A stretch of DNA of 64,000 nt from Loxodes magnus (GCA_946699065.1 CAMPDV010000372.1:124001-188000), one strand, 5' to 3'; positions 11,700 through 23,887 are shown, numbered from the stretch's first letter. Numbers and translations: made by a program. The notes: generated by a model from the letters alone, not told the origin.

Positions 11700-14600
11700 A
11701 AGTTCAAGCACGTTTTTTCATCTTTCTACTTTTCTCCGTTGTTTCTTGAGCTTTCTTGTTGTTTTTCTTTAGGCTCCAATCAATTATCTGCGTCTTGTTC
11801 TACAATTTCTATTCTTTTTTTTCATAGATTCTTATGAAAAATTTTTATCTGAAGATCTGCATCCATTTACTTATGAGAAGTGAACTGCTAGTTTAAGAAG
11901 AGTAAATCGTAAGTTACTAGTTTTTCCAAGTTTTTTCCAGGAAATTTATCAGAGATATTTCTAGCTATGTCCTATTAGTAGATACATTTGAAGATATGTC
12001 TAAACGTGTCTTTTCCACCACATTTACAGAGGTAATTTTTTACAGGATAATGACGCATATGTAAGTCATATTGAAAACTGTAAGAATTAGTTCGTAATTT
12101 AAAGATTGAGATGATTTCTTTTTTATATTCCTTGCTAAGTTTATTGTAATTTATTTCAGGAAATTTCAAAAATCCTACAAGTTACTCTCTAAATATCTGT
12201 GCAGTGGGCATGTCTCTATATCGTATAGTTGCTTCTTAATAGAATTTGTTTCTTATTTTTACTTCAATAAGATTCACACAAAAGAAAGTTAATTAGAAAT
12301 CATGGTTTGATCGCCATTGTTAATTCCGTAATACTAAAACATCCTTTTAACTTACTAAAGGTACAAAGATTTTTAGTTTCAATTGCATTCAAAGAGTCTT
12401 CCTATATTGGATTCCGGATAAGTCCTAGCTTTTTTCCGTATTTTAAAGTAGAAACGGAAAAAGTGACTAGCCATAATATGCTCAAAAGGATGTTAGTTAA
12501 AGTCTATGTAACAGGACTCATTAAAGACAGAGAAAGACGACTGTAAAGCCTTCCTCTCCATTATGCGCATACTTTTGTTTATCTTCTCTTTCATAGACTA
12601 TGATTTCTCATTTGCAGTAGCTTTTTAAATAGCTATTTTTTATTTGGTAGCTACTGCTGCACAATGTAATTTGTAATTTATTAGATTTCTAACTAATATC
12701 CCTAATAGGTAACTTCATCTTTTTAAGCAATTGATATTCCATTTAGCCTTAGAATAATAGAAAGTTAGCTTTCTTTTCCTTGATTTTTTTCAAGAATTCT
12801 TTTGCTTAACATTTAGCTACATTAATTGTAAGTTTCGCTCAATCAAAAACTGTAGATTCTTGTAATAATTTTTAGGCATTTTCTAGGAAGAGGATAATTG
12901 GATTAATTCGTCAGCAAAGGTTCTTACTACGAAAGTTTTAGATAATACTTGAAATCCTAATTTCTTCTAATTATCTTCTAAATATCTTATAACAATATCA
13001 TCATATAAAATTGCAAGTACAGATGCATTGCTACTTCCTTATAATACTCCATTGTTATATTTAATTGTTCTTGTAAGATACCATCAATTATATACTTAGT
13101 ATCAACATTATCATAAAAAGATTCTAGAGCCAGAATTAACTCCAAAGGTAACCTAAGTCTTCTAAGATGATCAAAAAGTAATTTCCTTGATATACTATCA
13201 AGCATTTTTTCTACATCTATTAAAGTAGCAATTAATCACTTTTTATGAGACCATCTGCGATGCTAATCTATAATTTACAAAATAGTCCAGATTTGTTAAA
13301 TAGTGGAACGTTTACGAATAAATCCAAATTGGACTGGATGTAAAATGTTTCGTTCATAATTATAATTATAAAGCCGTTATGTTAGTGCTTTATCATATAT
13401 TTAAGCAAGCAGTTCAATAAAGAGATAGGTCGTCAATTACTTTTTCTTCCTTTTTTGAAAATCGGAAGAATATTTATTTTTTTCATTGAATTAGGTATTT
13501 TAAATGTTCTAAGCATGTTATTAATGAAACTTTTATCTATTTGATGCAAATCTTAACCTCCATATTTAATAAGCTCAGCTTTTAGACAATCATTACTTGA
13601 GGCTTTATTATTTGCAAGTTAAGATATAATCTTTTTTATTTCCAATCACATAAAAAGAGTCATATTTTATAAACGACTCAATTCTTAATTCAGGATAAAA
13701 GGTTTATTTCTAAATATTCCATCTATTTTTCTGTTTGAGATGTCAAAATCTATCTTACTTATTTTCGAATGTTTATCAAAAACGTTATTTTCCCATTTTC
13801 AATAAATTGCTGTTGTTAGTTGAAGTTAAAGGTCATCTAAATACGAATTTTGGGTTTATTAGGCTTTTATCTTGCTTAAGCATTATTTAAGCATTTTAGT
13901 TAAGATTTTTATGCTTTTTCTTAGCTTTTTATTTTTTCCATTTCCAAAATTTGTGAAGATAACGCTTATAAGATTAAATTTTAAGCTAGTAAAGTTCGGT
14001 AACTTCTAAGTTATGACATCCGTACAAAGCTAATACGTTCTAATACGCAATATTATCTTTTTTTGCTTAAACAAATAACGAAGCTAAGTAACTTGGCAAT
14101 TTATAATAATTTTTTCTTTGATTTTACCATCCAAGCGCAATCTCAGTATTATAACTAATAAGATCGCAGATGTCTTAATACTAGTTTTCAACATCATTCT
14201 AATCAAGTTATTAGAATTGGTAGAATTGTCCCAAAAATAGATTTTAATAGTAACTTCTCGTGGCTCAGATTCTATAATTTAGAAACTTTAAAGAGTAATC
14301 GTTATTGTTAATCTTATTCGCTTCTTTTTAAATTATAATTTAACTTAATACTTAGTGGAAATTGGTCAGAATGTAAACCCGAATCTTGGATAAGTTTATA
14401 GTCAACAAAATCATTAGAATTTAAATGCTAAGTTGCCAAGTAGTAGTCATTACAATAGCATTAATTATTCACTCTATGAATAAATGTGTTGGACTCTTAA
14501 TCATTTAAAGGTATTAATTCATTTGCTTCTATAAAGTCTAGTAATCTTTAAGTATTATTATTGATTTGTGATAAATTATTACCGTAGTTAAGAAGTAATG

Positions 14601-15280
14601 CATTAAAGTCACCACAAAAGGATAAAGTGTTCTGGTTGCTATTATTTATGATATTATTAAGGTATTCATATACAATGTCCTTATAAATATTTGACTTTTC
14701 ATTTGTAGGCAAATAACATGATGAAATTATTAAATTTCCAACTTTCACGCTTATAAAATGCCCAGGAAGATTTGAGAAATCTAATTAATTTTTACAAGAA
14801 TCAAGTTACTTTTTTACTAATAGACATACTCCACCTGCACGTTTATTTGCATTTTAGTAATAGGTACGATATTGTTCTATAACAACTGGGCAATATGTTT
14901 ATTACGTTCATGTTTCGTTTATTGAAAAAATGTCAAATTCATCATCAAGGATGAACTATTATAATGCCGTTTGTTTACTAGCTATTGAGCTTATATTTAC
15001 ATGTCTTATTTTTATTTCCTTAGATTCTTGTGTTCCACCAGGAAGCCCTCCCTAATATATGCAAATATGTTTAGTCCCTTATGAATCTCTTTAAATATGT
15101 ACCAGTTCTTTTTTATACTCAGGGTGCTTGTGGAAATATTAGATCAAAAATGTAAATTACTTAAATCGAATAAGATTCTAGTAGTTTATTGCCTATTTTA
15201 ATAACATTTTAGGTACTATCTATAGTGCCTTGAGTTAATTCTTTATTAATTGTTATATATCTTCCTTGAATATTGCTCAT
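11700..15280 (-). pseudogene. LINE A ORF2: AP endonuclease, reverse transcriptase, C-terminal zinc motif
   Basis: This is the most complete non-LTR ORF2 in the window, with ATG at 15280. Domains in order: N-terminal leader; APE-type endonuclease (~15030-14150) with NISSIASKQ, SINET-equivalent written INE-T-UGA, CGDFNAL and HSDQFPLS; RT (~13900-12700) with QFGFIRKRST, TLIDVEKMLDS (motif A), NGVLQGSSNAS (motif B) and RTFADELIQL (motif C); and a C-terminal LCKCGG...FRHIFKC near 12020-11975. Conserved catalytic positions have changed: the SDH His is Gln and FADD is FADE. Together with several frameshifts this indicates an inactive copy. In-frame TGA occurs at the Trp of ETW and before LIATLIDV, both shared with fragment C. 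The C-terminal tail near 11850-11700 is strongly basic. Confidence 0.85.
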
Positions 15281-15841
15281 TTAATATAAGTTCCTCCTTC
15301 ACGAACCTTATCTAATCAAGTTTTAGAGTTGGAGAGATTAAAAATTTTATTACCGTATTATCTTTTCACTTTCTCTTTCATTTTTTCATTTAATAGTGCG
15401 TTTAACTGGAGGATATTGAATTCCATCTTCTTCATGTTTTGTTCTGAAAGGGTTTGATTATTTAATAATAGTGTTATTCTAATTTTCAATATAAATAATG
15501 TTTGTTTAACTCATTTAATCTTTCATCAAGGCTTGGTTTTTAGGTCAAATAATTCTTTCATTAATTATTCGTTAATTTCTTATTATTTTCTTAAGTTTTA
15601 CTCAAACTTTTAATTGTTACAAGTGTGATTTATATTTAGCTAATGAAGCAATTACTGGAGCTTTATAAAATTCTCATTAAGGAAACTTGTTTAGCGAAAT
15701 TGATCCTACTCTTCAATTTTTATTGTACTAGATGAAGCATTTGAACATTAAACTTAATTTATATTTGTTTATCCTAACTTATATTGTCTATTTAAGTTTG
15801 ACTAATTTTATATGAATTCACTTCCATTTGAGTTTGCATTT
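15277..15841 (-). pseudogene. LINE A ORF1: coiled-coil nucleic-acid-binding protein
   Basis: The frame opens with MQTQMEVNSYK (15841) and is rich in Gln, Asn, Lys and Ser with coiled-coil-like spacing. It ends with RQYGNKIFNLSNSKT-UGA-LDK and YIK-TGA. The RQYGNKIFNLSN segment resembles the conserved GxIYxxK element that follows the zinc knuckle in the gag copies. No intact CCHC motif was found here. Its TGA overlaps the ORF2 ATG as ATGA (15280-15277), which suggests coupled termination-reinitiation. At least one frameshift lies near 15560. Another TGA (SKT-UGA-LDK) sits at a plausible Trp. Confidence 0.62.
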
Positions 15842-15873
15842 CAAATTGAATTACTGTTTTTATTAGTAACTGA

Positions 15874-16455
15874 TTATTATATAGTAACAACAAGACTGAA
15901 CTCAACAATCATCCTTAGTTATTAGAATTTAACTAGAGAATCAAGCAGACAGAAGAAAAATTAAACTAATTCGCTGAGATTACTGAGAGTCTGTTTCTAA
16001 AAAATCTCTCTCACAACGATTCTATGGATATAGAGCTTGCAATTCAACCAGTAAAAAGAAATAGAATGAAGGAAAAACCTAAATGCTGGTTCTGCAGAAA
16101 ACCTGGTCATTTTGTAAGACTATGCTGGAAATATTAAAATAAACAAAATGAAGAGAATAAAAGAATTTAAAAAACACTGAATAAATTAAGCAGATTGTAT
16201 GTTACTCAAGAGGGTAAAATTTATAGAATTAAGATAACAAACGTAAAAAATTAGTAAATCGGTCCTGAAGAAAATATATGATTTAGACCCTAGTAAATAA
16301 TTGGAAAAGAACTAGATTTTAACAAAATCCCTATAATAAAACCTGGAGAAAAAAATAATAGTCGATATGTAATAATGAAGCATAAGACAGAAGAAGACTA
16401 TGAAGAATATATCCAGAATACTTTTTTTTAACATTTATAAACATTATATCAGTGA
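15874..16455 (+). CDS. gag-like ORF1 protein with CCHC zinc knuckle
   Basis: Gln/Glu/Asn-rich coiled-coil region (~15895-16015), then SMDIELAIQP (the M(D/E)IE motif), then an intact CX2CX4HX4C knuckle (CWFCRKPGHFVRLC, ~16084-16125) with Trp as TGG. LYVTQEGKIYRIK follows, the conserved C-terminal motif. The frame has one internal TGA (PEENI-UGA-FRP) with about 60 more codons before TGATGA at 16453-16458. The element lies head-to-head with LINE A ORF1 (33 bp between them) and has no ORF2 downstream. The N-terminal boundary is uncertain because upstream codons are equally A/T-rich. Confidence 0.68.
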
Positions 16456-17760
16456 TGATTCTAATGAAAGGTGGTATCACTTTAATTAATAATAATAATT
16501 ATTATTATAAATTATTCTATTATTTTCTAATTCTCTTAGTTTCCATATTAATACATCTTAAATGATATTTTCTTTTCATTGTTACTCTGTTTTCAACATA
16601 ATATATTACTTATTTCCATTTTAATATTGCTTTTCTAATTCTTTACTCAAAAAATTTAATTCTATAGCATCTAACACTAATAAGTAGATTATTGGTTTAA
16701 ATATTAATAATTTTATAATTAAGCTTCAGTGTTTATTTTTTATTAATAAGCTTATTAAAGTTCTTGTTAGATATGCTTTAGTGTGAATTCTTACTATTTA
16801 TATAATTCAATTTATACTTGCATGAAGTTTATTTCTTTATGAGTTAGTATATCACTAGATTATAAGATAGTTTGTGTTTATTTACGTCTTTTACTAGCTC
16901 TGTTTATTTGCTTATATTGATTATTCTCTTCTTGCAGAAATGCTTATACCAGTCTTGACAATTTAATTAATAAAGCAAACTTAGAAATTTGCTTAAACCT
17001 CTTTATCTAAACATTATATTTAATCAGTTGCAATATTCAACTGTTTAGACCGTATTTTTAATTATTATTACTCTTATAGATCTAACATTAGCCTCTAATT
17101 TTCATTTTTGATCTCCTTGATTTTCTTAGTCATTTTATTTATATAAGTCTTATACTATTTAAAAAGTGCTTCATAAGAGCTTTTCATGACTTAAATGTTT
17201 TGGATATTTTATGTAAGAATAGTGTTTAGATTTCTAAAGAATTGCTATTATCTGTTAGTTTTTATATTTTAGTCTTGAGTTCTTTTACTTCATTTAGAAG
17301 TGTTTACTTTTATTTTTTACTTAAAGAGTATCTTAAATACTCATAGTATTATTTACTGTATTTAACTGGTTAGAGAATGAATCATCAAAAGTATCTTACT
17401 ATGTAGAGGATATTTTTGATACGAGTGTTCAGACTGAGGTACCAAGCTAGTTTTTTATCTAAAAATATATTTATGAGTCTTAAGAATTCTTGTTAGGTAG
17501 TTTCCATTTCTTAGGGAATTTCGAAGTAATTTGAACGGATTTGAAGGAACTTGTTAACTGGAGATTAACTGCAGCTATTTAGTTAAGCTCTTAACAAGGT
17601 TATAATCTGCTTTACTGATTTTAGTTGAAATGAGTCAGGATCCGTTTTTAGAAAGTAGGTAGCATCTGCCTATGCTAATTTCATTAGATGGTAGCTTCTT
17701 TATTTTTAGATAAACAAGAGTCGACAAGATTTTAATCCTGCGATATTTAGAAATCATCCA
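16455..17760 (+). CDS. possible multi-pass membrane protein (uncertain)
   Basis: From ATG 16455 (overlapping the gag TGA as TGATG) the frame stays readable to about 17760 when TAA/TAG=Gln and TGA=Trp. It gives a very hydrophobic protein with many possible membrane segments. A more mixed part near 17370-17700 includes SYYVEDIFDTSVQTEV and VI-UGA-TDLKELVNWRL. The caution is serious: under this code no codon is an unambiguous stop, and T-rich DNA translates to hydrophobic residues by default. Part of 17370-17700 also looks protein-like in another frame. A basic tail follows to ~18060. No family recognised. Confidence 0.25.
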
Positions 17761-18060
17761 TTTTTTTATTTTTATTGATTTAAGTAAGTTAGTGAAAAGC
17801 TTTGAGTAAGTATTGTTAGTAAGCTGGGAAAAGTAAGAAAGAAAGAATTGTAAAGAAAAGTGAGATTAAGTAAAGAAAGAAAAAAAGTTTGAATGTAAAG
17901 AAGAGAAAAAATGAACTTTTGGATTTTATAGATAAGAGAAAAGTATTTAATCAGTGCTTCAAGCTTCTAAGGCAGATGAATCTGAGAATGAAGATAACAA
18001 AAACTTTAAAAAATAAAGCTTCTCTCGAAAAATTATACGACTTGCTAAAATTGTGATATA

Positions 18061-18535
18061 TTAATCAAATTCCAGGTAAGAAATATCCCTTGTCTAGTTA
18101 GTATAGTAATTCATAAGTTTGATGGATAAGTTTTTAATAATAAATCAACTTCCCGCTTCTAATCATACAAAACCGATCAACAAGACGGAGAGATAGAAAA
18201 GTCAGTTTCCCGCGTATTGTTAATGTTAACTTCGAAATTAATTTTTTTCTCAATTTATATAAATTTAAAAAAAAAGTGAATGCTAAGTGACATGAAAGCA
18301 TTAACTTAAAAAATAAAATAAAAGAATTTGGATAATATAATGTGCCCACTGTGTCTAGAAAATTTAAATTAGAACTTAAAATAATTAAAGATTTTTAAAG
18401 AATAAGAGATTAAAAATATTTAAAAAGGAAACAAATAAAAATCCTTCTATAGGATCATCTTTAAATTTTTTTAAAGTACTGATGGATATTTAAAATGATT
18501 TACGGATAGAGGATTTTCATTAGTCTTTTTCCTTT
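18061..18535. other. no gene recognised
   Basis: A 71-codon minus-strand frame (18349-18134) is open but hydrophobic and T-rich-derived. No family motif was found. Confidence 0.4.
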
Positions 18536-18539
18536 TTTC

Positions 18540-18955
18540 CAAGTTATTTATCGTTTATTAATTTTTTTTTCTTCTATTCATATCATTTCGATTCAGTTTT
18601 TTAATCATTTTATTCTTGCTCATATTAATTAATTTTTGTTATCTTTATCAACTACCAAATTAAATGCATTTTTTCCTACGTTTGATGTTTTTTTGATTTC
18701 AAAAATACTAACTTTGCTTTATTTAACTTCTGTTTCCTCATTTTTTTAATATGATTTTTCAGGATATTTTATGCGTATCCATTTTTTCTGAATTTCATTT
18801 TAATAATCATCATAACTAAAAAATTTGCAAAGTAAAGCTTTTTAAGAATAATAGTCTAAATTGCAAAGTTTATCAAGGTTTTGAGATAAAATGTTTTTCA
18901 AATAAAAACTAATTTTTTCTTACAAAGACATGCATAAGATATTGATAAAAGGCAT
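18540..18955 (-). CDS. unassigned small protein (uncertain)
   Basis: Downstream of the GNAT remnant on the same strand, a frame from ATG 18955 gives a mixed, non-repetitive sequence. It includes LCNLDYYSQKALL, EIQKKWIRIKYPEKS, SIFEIKKTSNVGK and FNLVVDKDNK, and ends near 18540 at a TGA after NWIEMI. Two Trp positions are TGA. The balanced composition (Asp, Glu, Lys, Val) is unlike the T-rich default translation and favours real coding. No domain recognised. It could also be the 3' continuation of the acetyltransferase transcript. Confidence 0.33.
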
Positions 18956-19122
18956 TTTTTTAGACAATAAGTAAAATTTCTAATAGATAGCTTTAAAATA
19001 AGGCAAGTTAGACGATTGACTTTGTATATGATATAGTTTTATATATTTTTATCAATTTTTTTAGGTTAATTAAGAAATTATTTTGAAGTTAGAGTCATAA
19101 TTTACTTAAAACCTGCAAATTT

Positions 19123-19816
19123 TCACGTATTTCTTTTAACTTTTTTTTTTCCATTTTCATCGAAATTATCTTCTGCAAGCCAAATTTAAAATGCTTTTTT
19201 AACTCTTGGCCATTCCTTGTCAGTTAAAGAAAACCATGCGCTATCTCTCGATCTTCCCTTGTAAACTATTGCTTATCTCTAAATCTAAATTCCTTCGAAT
19301 TGTAAACCAAATCTTTTAAGTGCAGATTTAGTAGGTTCATTAAATTTGTCACATTTAACCTCGTTTCGTCTATACCCAAGTTCATCAAAAGCTCTTTTCG
19401 CTAACAAATATTAAGCTTCTGTTGCAGCTGTTTTTTACCTCAATAATTTTGTAAAAAAGTTCCAATTTCTATGACTCCTTAGCTAGCATCGAATCTTAGA
19501 TAAAAAATAATACCTACAGCAAGTCCAGTCTTTAAATCAACTACTGCATAATAAATTGATGCATTACTTTATGAGTATTATTCTACTCAAGAAGCGAGAT
19601 CTTATTTAGTATGAAAAGGACCGAAGAGAAAATATGTTCCTCTATTATCTGGAGATAGTTGTATTGCTTCAAATATATCAGATGCATGTCTTGCTTAAAG
19701 AGGTTCAATACTGCAATATCTACCTTAGATAGCAGTTCTCGGTGGTACTTTTTTGGGGTTCATCCTAGCATTTATCCACCTACAGGTTAACCATATTAAT
19801 TTAATCTCTAAACCAT
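19123..19816 (-). pseudogene. GNAT-family N-acetyltransferase (RimJ/RimL-like), frameshifted
   Basis: The conceptual order matches the bacterial-type GNAT family that acetylates small molecules or protein N-termini. It has an N-terminal NQYGQPVG segment, then GRYCSIEPLQARHASDIFEA, YFLFGPFHTK and IYYAVVDLKTGLAVGI. The acetyl-CoA region is GVIEIGTF...TAATEAQYLLAKRAFDELGY, followed by VKCDKFNEPTKSALKRFG, FEGI and VYKGRSRDSAWFSLTDKEW. It ends in WLAEDNFDENGKK and TGA at 19125-19123. Length is ~231 codons, usual for the family. Three single-base losses break the frame: the T6 run at 19749-19754, the A6 run at 19453-19458, and near 19190. Two Trp positions (G-W and S-W) are TGA, while three others are TGG. 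It is decayed, or intact with homopolymer errors. The family is common in bacteria and fungi, so horizontal origin is possible. Confidence 0.85.
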
Positions 19817-20200
19817 AATGATAATGATAATTATATCATACCAATGCTTAAATAAATGTACTTAATCAAAGTTAATCACTTAATTTTGTTAGACTTTAGC
19901 TATCAAAAATAGAAAAATCAGATAAATCTTAAATTAGAAAAAGAGTCACTTTTAATAACTCATCATGTGCTTACAAACTAAATATAGATATTTATTGTAA
20001 TACATCTCTAGCTAAGAACTTCCTTTTAAATCTAATTCTAGAAAACTGGGATAAGTGATAGTATTTAGGCATTTCGTAAAAGATCATACAATATTTGTTT
20101 ATAAATACCTATAAGTTATAATTGAAACTAAAAAGCAAAATATAAATTATCAATTGGAGGCTTTTAAAGTAGTTCATCGTATGAATAAAGAGTAAGATCA
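19817..20200. other. intergenic, divergent from GNAT remnant
   Basis: A/T-rich spacer between the GNAT start on - and a possible ORF on +. No promoter motif could be assigned. Confidence 0.4.
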
Positions 20201-20205
20201 CTAGC

Positions 20206-20720
20206 ATGAAAGCACCATCCTGATCAAAAGAAAAATTTAATTCTAGGTTTATGAATCCAGAAATAGAGGCATTTCGACAGAATGTTCAAAGCGATGGAAT
20301 TCCCTCACTGTAATTATCCAAATATAAATTGCCTTTTTCCGACGTGACAAAAATATTAACTAGTACTTAAAGACTGTATAATAGAGCTATGGCTGAGAAA
20401 AGTCAGAGCTTACGATATAGATAAACTAAAAAATAATAAAAATAGAAAATAAAGAGAAAACTAATTAAACTAAAAATCCATATAGTTGAAAAACTGAAAA
20501 ATCATAAACGTAAATAAAAAAAATAAAAAAAAGCATCCGAAAGTTAATTTTCTTTTAAAAGTTGAAAAAAGCAAACTGAGTTCTAAAAAAATTGTAAATA
20601 AAGTAAAATATTAAAACGAAAGAAAATTAAAAGAAAAAAGAACATTTAAAACTAAATAAAATTGCACTTCATAAAGAATATAAATTATAGACTTTGTTAT
20701 AATGGATTAAAAATTAGATA
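20206..20720 (+). CDS. unassigned basic protein (uncertain)
   Basis: ATG at 20206 opens a frame starting MKAPS-UGA-SKEKF. It then has NPEIEAFRQNVQSDGIP, LPFSDVTKILTSTQRLYNRA, and a long Lys/Arg/Gln-rich stretch (RQTKKQQKQKIKRK and beyond) that would suit RNA or DNA binding. The first 70 codons have a normal amino-acid mix. An overlapping frame from 20180 also reads as plausible protein, so frame choice is not secure. It lies 140 bp upstream of the gag element at 20858 and could be part of it. No family recognised. Confidence 0.33.
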
Positions 20721-20857
20721 TTAGTGATTATGAAAATTGAACAAGCTGTAACTTATAAAAAATCATATTATAAATCAATAAATCAAAAAGAAGTATTTCC
20801 GACATTCTCTGGAAAATTGATTAAGAAAAGGCATTTAATTTAAAAATAAGGATAAAA

Positions 20858-22150
20858 ATGGTAGACGGCTTCTGTATCACCTTATAAGAATAGGAGAGGA
20901 AGCATTAAGCGTCAATTCTTGCGATCACGTCGTCTTTTTAAAAGCAATCTTCTTAATAAAATTGGCACTAACTCTCATAGACTAGAAAAAAAGATATCAT
21001 TAAGACTCTTCAACAAGTCGAGACTCCAACATCAGAGGAGAAGTCTAGGAAATAGACTAAGAACATAATGTATCAAGAAGACGCGGATTTCATCACTGAA
21101 AAAATGATTAGCTATAGCTAATTAAAGTGGCGCTAAACCTCCAGGAAGAGATGAAAAGGCTAAAGAAGGAAAACAAAAAATTAGAAGGGATTTTATGCAA
21201 ACAAGAAGAGCTTGATTTAAGGCTCATGTTTTTAGTTAAAGATTTTAAAATTTTCTGAAGTGTTTCATAAGATAAAAAACCAATCTTAAGGCTAGAAATA
21301 GAAGCAAAAGAAATTGGAAATAGGAAAGAGAAATAGAAGAAAGTTAGCAAAAATTACAACTTCAAATGGAGACAAGGGAGCAAAAAGTGACCCAATGATG
21401 GTTAAGAAGAAATTAACAGAAATCATTAAAGAAAATAGAGTTAAATAAAGATTAGGAAAAAATGCTTCTATTGCGGAAGTTCATAACATTTATATCGGAA
21501 ATTTTAGAAATTCTAGAAAGAAAAAACTTAACAATTGAATTCAATAAAACGAAGAAAGAAACAAGAAGAAGCAATATTAGACCGAATGCAGAGCAGTCTG
21601 TGTGGAGAAATTTATGAATTCAAGTAAGATGCGATAAGACAAGAATAGGAAAAGAAAGGAAAGGAAAACCTGGGAAAACACAAGTTCCCACTCTCGCTAA
21701 AATTGGAGATACAAACATTTGTATTTAACAGCAGAGATAAAATACTTTCTTCAAGAAATTATTGAAATATCTCTTAAATAAGAAATTAAATATATTTATA
21801 ATAATAATTAAAAAAATTACTTATACTTATTGTAGAATCTTTAATGTCTACTAATCATCGTCAGATATCTTAAATGGGGATTAACTTATTAAAAAATTGC
21901 TCTTAAGGCTTAAAAGAAAATGCCTTTTAGCAATTAAAGAAATTAAGCAAAGGTTAGAGAAATTAGAGAGCTAATAGCCATAAAAAAAATCAAGATTCAA
22001 TGATAATAGAAGAACAACCCATGACTTAAGAAAAATACTTCAAAAAAAAGTGCTACATATGTGGCAGTCAATATCATCTTTGAAGAAGATGCTAGGGAAA
22101 TAAGGAAACTAGAAAAAAGATTTGAAATGAATTGACCATGTTTTATCCTT
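20858..22150 (+). pseudogene. gag-like ORF1 element, frameshifted
   Basis: ATG 20858 (MVDGFCI) opens a frame with ETPTSEEKSRKQTKNIM, a segment shared with the copies at 38617, 50268, 50075 and 55456. It continues as ADFITEKMISYSQL, has a frameshift near 21120, then LQEEMKRLKKENKKLEG (coiled coil) and KDFKIF-UGA-SVSQDKK. The TGA is at the same place as in the 38617 and 57003 copies. The zinc knuckle near 22050 reads CYICGSQYHL-UGA-RRC, with TGA where the 38617 copy has TGG (HLWKRC). Between coiled coil and knuckle the frame changes several times. Downstream at ~21640-21730 lies a GGGAAAACAC...CTCTCGCTAAAATTGG segment similar to the 3' region of the 50075 copy. Confidence 0.7.
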
Positions 22151-22159
22151 CCTCGGATG

Positions 22160-22339
22160 GCTAATTATGACGTAAGAAGATAATTCCAAGACTGTTCGGA
22201 AAGCTCGGAAGTGAACTTGGGTGGAGATACCGGGGAGTCCGAGACCCTGTAAAAGGTAATACAGGGGGTTATGGATCTTTTAAGGGAACACTCCATTAAC
22301 CTTAAAATTTTTAATTTAATTTAATTTAATTTAATTTAA
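22160..22339 (+). other. structured 3' end of gag element with (TTTAA)n tail
   Basis: A G/C-rich block folds into successive stems: CTCGG/CCGAG, then CCCTGT/ACAGGG, then GGTTA-TGGA/TCCA-TTAACC. It is followed immediately by about six TTTAA units (22309-22339). Stem-loops plus a short tandem tail are typical 3' ends of non-LTR elements. Confidence 0.6.
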
Positions 22340-23635
22340 GGCTTAAAAGAAGAGACAATTTGAATAAAGATCAGAGCAAAAATACTTTCCAGACTTATTT
22401 ATATCAATTTTTTACGTTTGATTCTTAATTTACTTTATTATTCGATCTTCATTGAATCTTGTATAACTTTAATCATAATTTACTATAATTTTATTAATTG
22501 ATATTTCAATTTTCTTTTGATTTTTATCCTCTGTTCTTTCAATTTCTCGATAAAATTGATGTATTGAGTCTTTTCAGTTCCTTTCTGTATTCAGTATTTT
22601 ATTATTATTGCAGTTTGTTAGATTTGCAGGTTAAGCTGTTTAGGTTGTTAATTAATTGCTACGCTGTGAACTAAAGTTTTTATTTTCAGTCTTTAAAAAT
22701 TAATTTTCAGTTAAGATATCTTTATTGTTAGTTCAAAGAAGATTGATTATTAGTTAGATGTAATGCAATTACTATATCTTAGTAAACAATCGCCTGAATA
22801 TTAATCAATTTACAACCTTCTAGGCAAAGCACCAGGCTCAGATAGAATCAAGGGAAAATTGTTTATTCAGGAGATTATCTTACTATGATAATATGGTGAT
22901 GTCTAGTACCTTTATCCATCTAAAATGGAACTATTATGTTTAAAAGGCTAACTTTGACTGATTTACTAAAGTTAAGTTGGTAATAATCATATTCCTTATA
23001 TAAGAAGCATAATTACTATGACTTTCTACTAATTAAGTTTGTATTTGAATTATAAAAAGTACTAACTTATTAATTGTTAAAGTTCTGTATTCAAAGCTTA
23101 GATATATTAATAAATTTTAGTTGCGATAATTCATTTATTAAATCTTTAGGTTGCAGCTGCATAAAATTTATGCTAAATTTACATTTTTATATGCTTAGTA
23201 AATTATTTTTGACTGCAATTATGTTCTGAGTTATCCTATTAAATATTAAAGTGTGTAGTCATCAATCTTCAGATTTATATTTTAACTCCTTGTTCTTATT
23301 CTTTTTTTTAAAATAGATAGCTTTGCTCTTAGTTATTTTTTAATAGTTATCTTTACCTAAAATCTAAAAAGATTAGTCGAAGAATTTTATGAATAGAGCT
23401 ACTAAATTGGAAGAAATCTACTACCTTAAAATTAGGCTCTATTTCAGGTTTTTCATTGAAATACATTTTTCTGATGCCAATCTATCAAAAACTTTGATTT
23501 AATTAATTGGTTAATATGCTTTAATAATCCAATTCTCTGAGTTCTAGATCCCATTAAAGATTATTACATAAATCAGAGATTTCTAGGAATATTTCTTTTC
23601 TCATTCAAGTTCAAAATCTCAAGTTAACTTTATAA
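22340..23635. other. AT-rich stretch, no gene recognised
   Basis: No zinc knuckle, RT motif or SINE hairpin. A mixed-composition patch at 22840-22960 has no recognisable product. Confidence 0.45.
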
Positions 23636-23887
23636 ATAAATAATAAATTTGATTATAGAGCGCGTAGCACTCTCATTGGTGCGCAGCTCTTTAAAAAAAA
23701 TGTTTCATACTGACAAGAATGTTTGCTACTGATAAAATTATCAGATACTGGTAGACCTTGTTCAATACTGGTATAATTATTCAGTACTGATAAAAATGTT
23801 CAATACTGATATAATTTAAGAATACTCGTAATCTTTAATATTTGTTGGAGGTCCAAGGACATGGCAGGATTGTGTCTCATTGCATCA

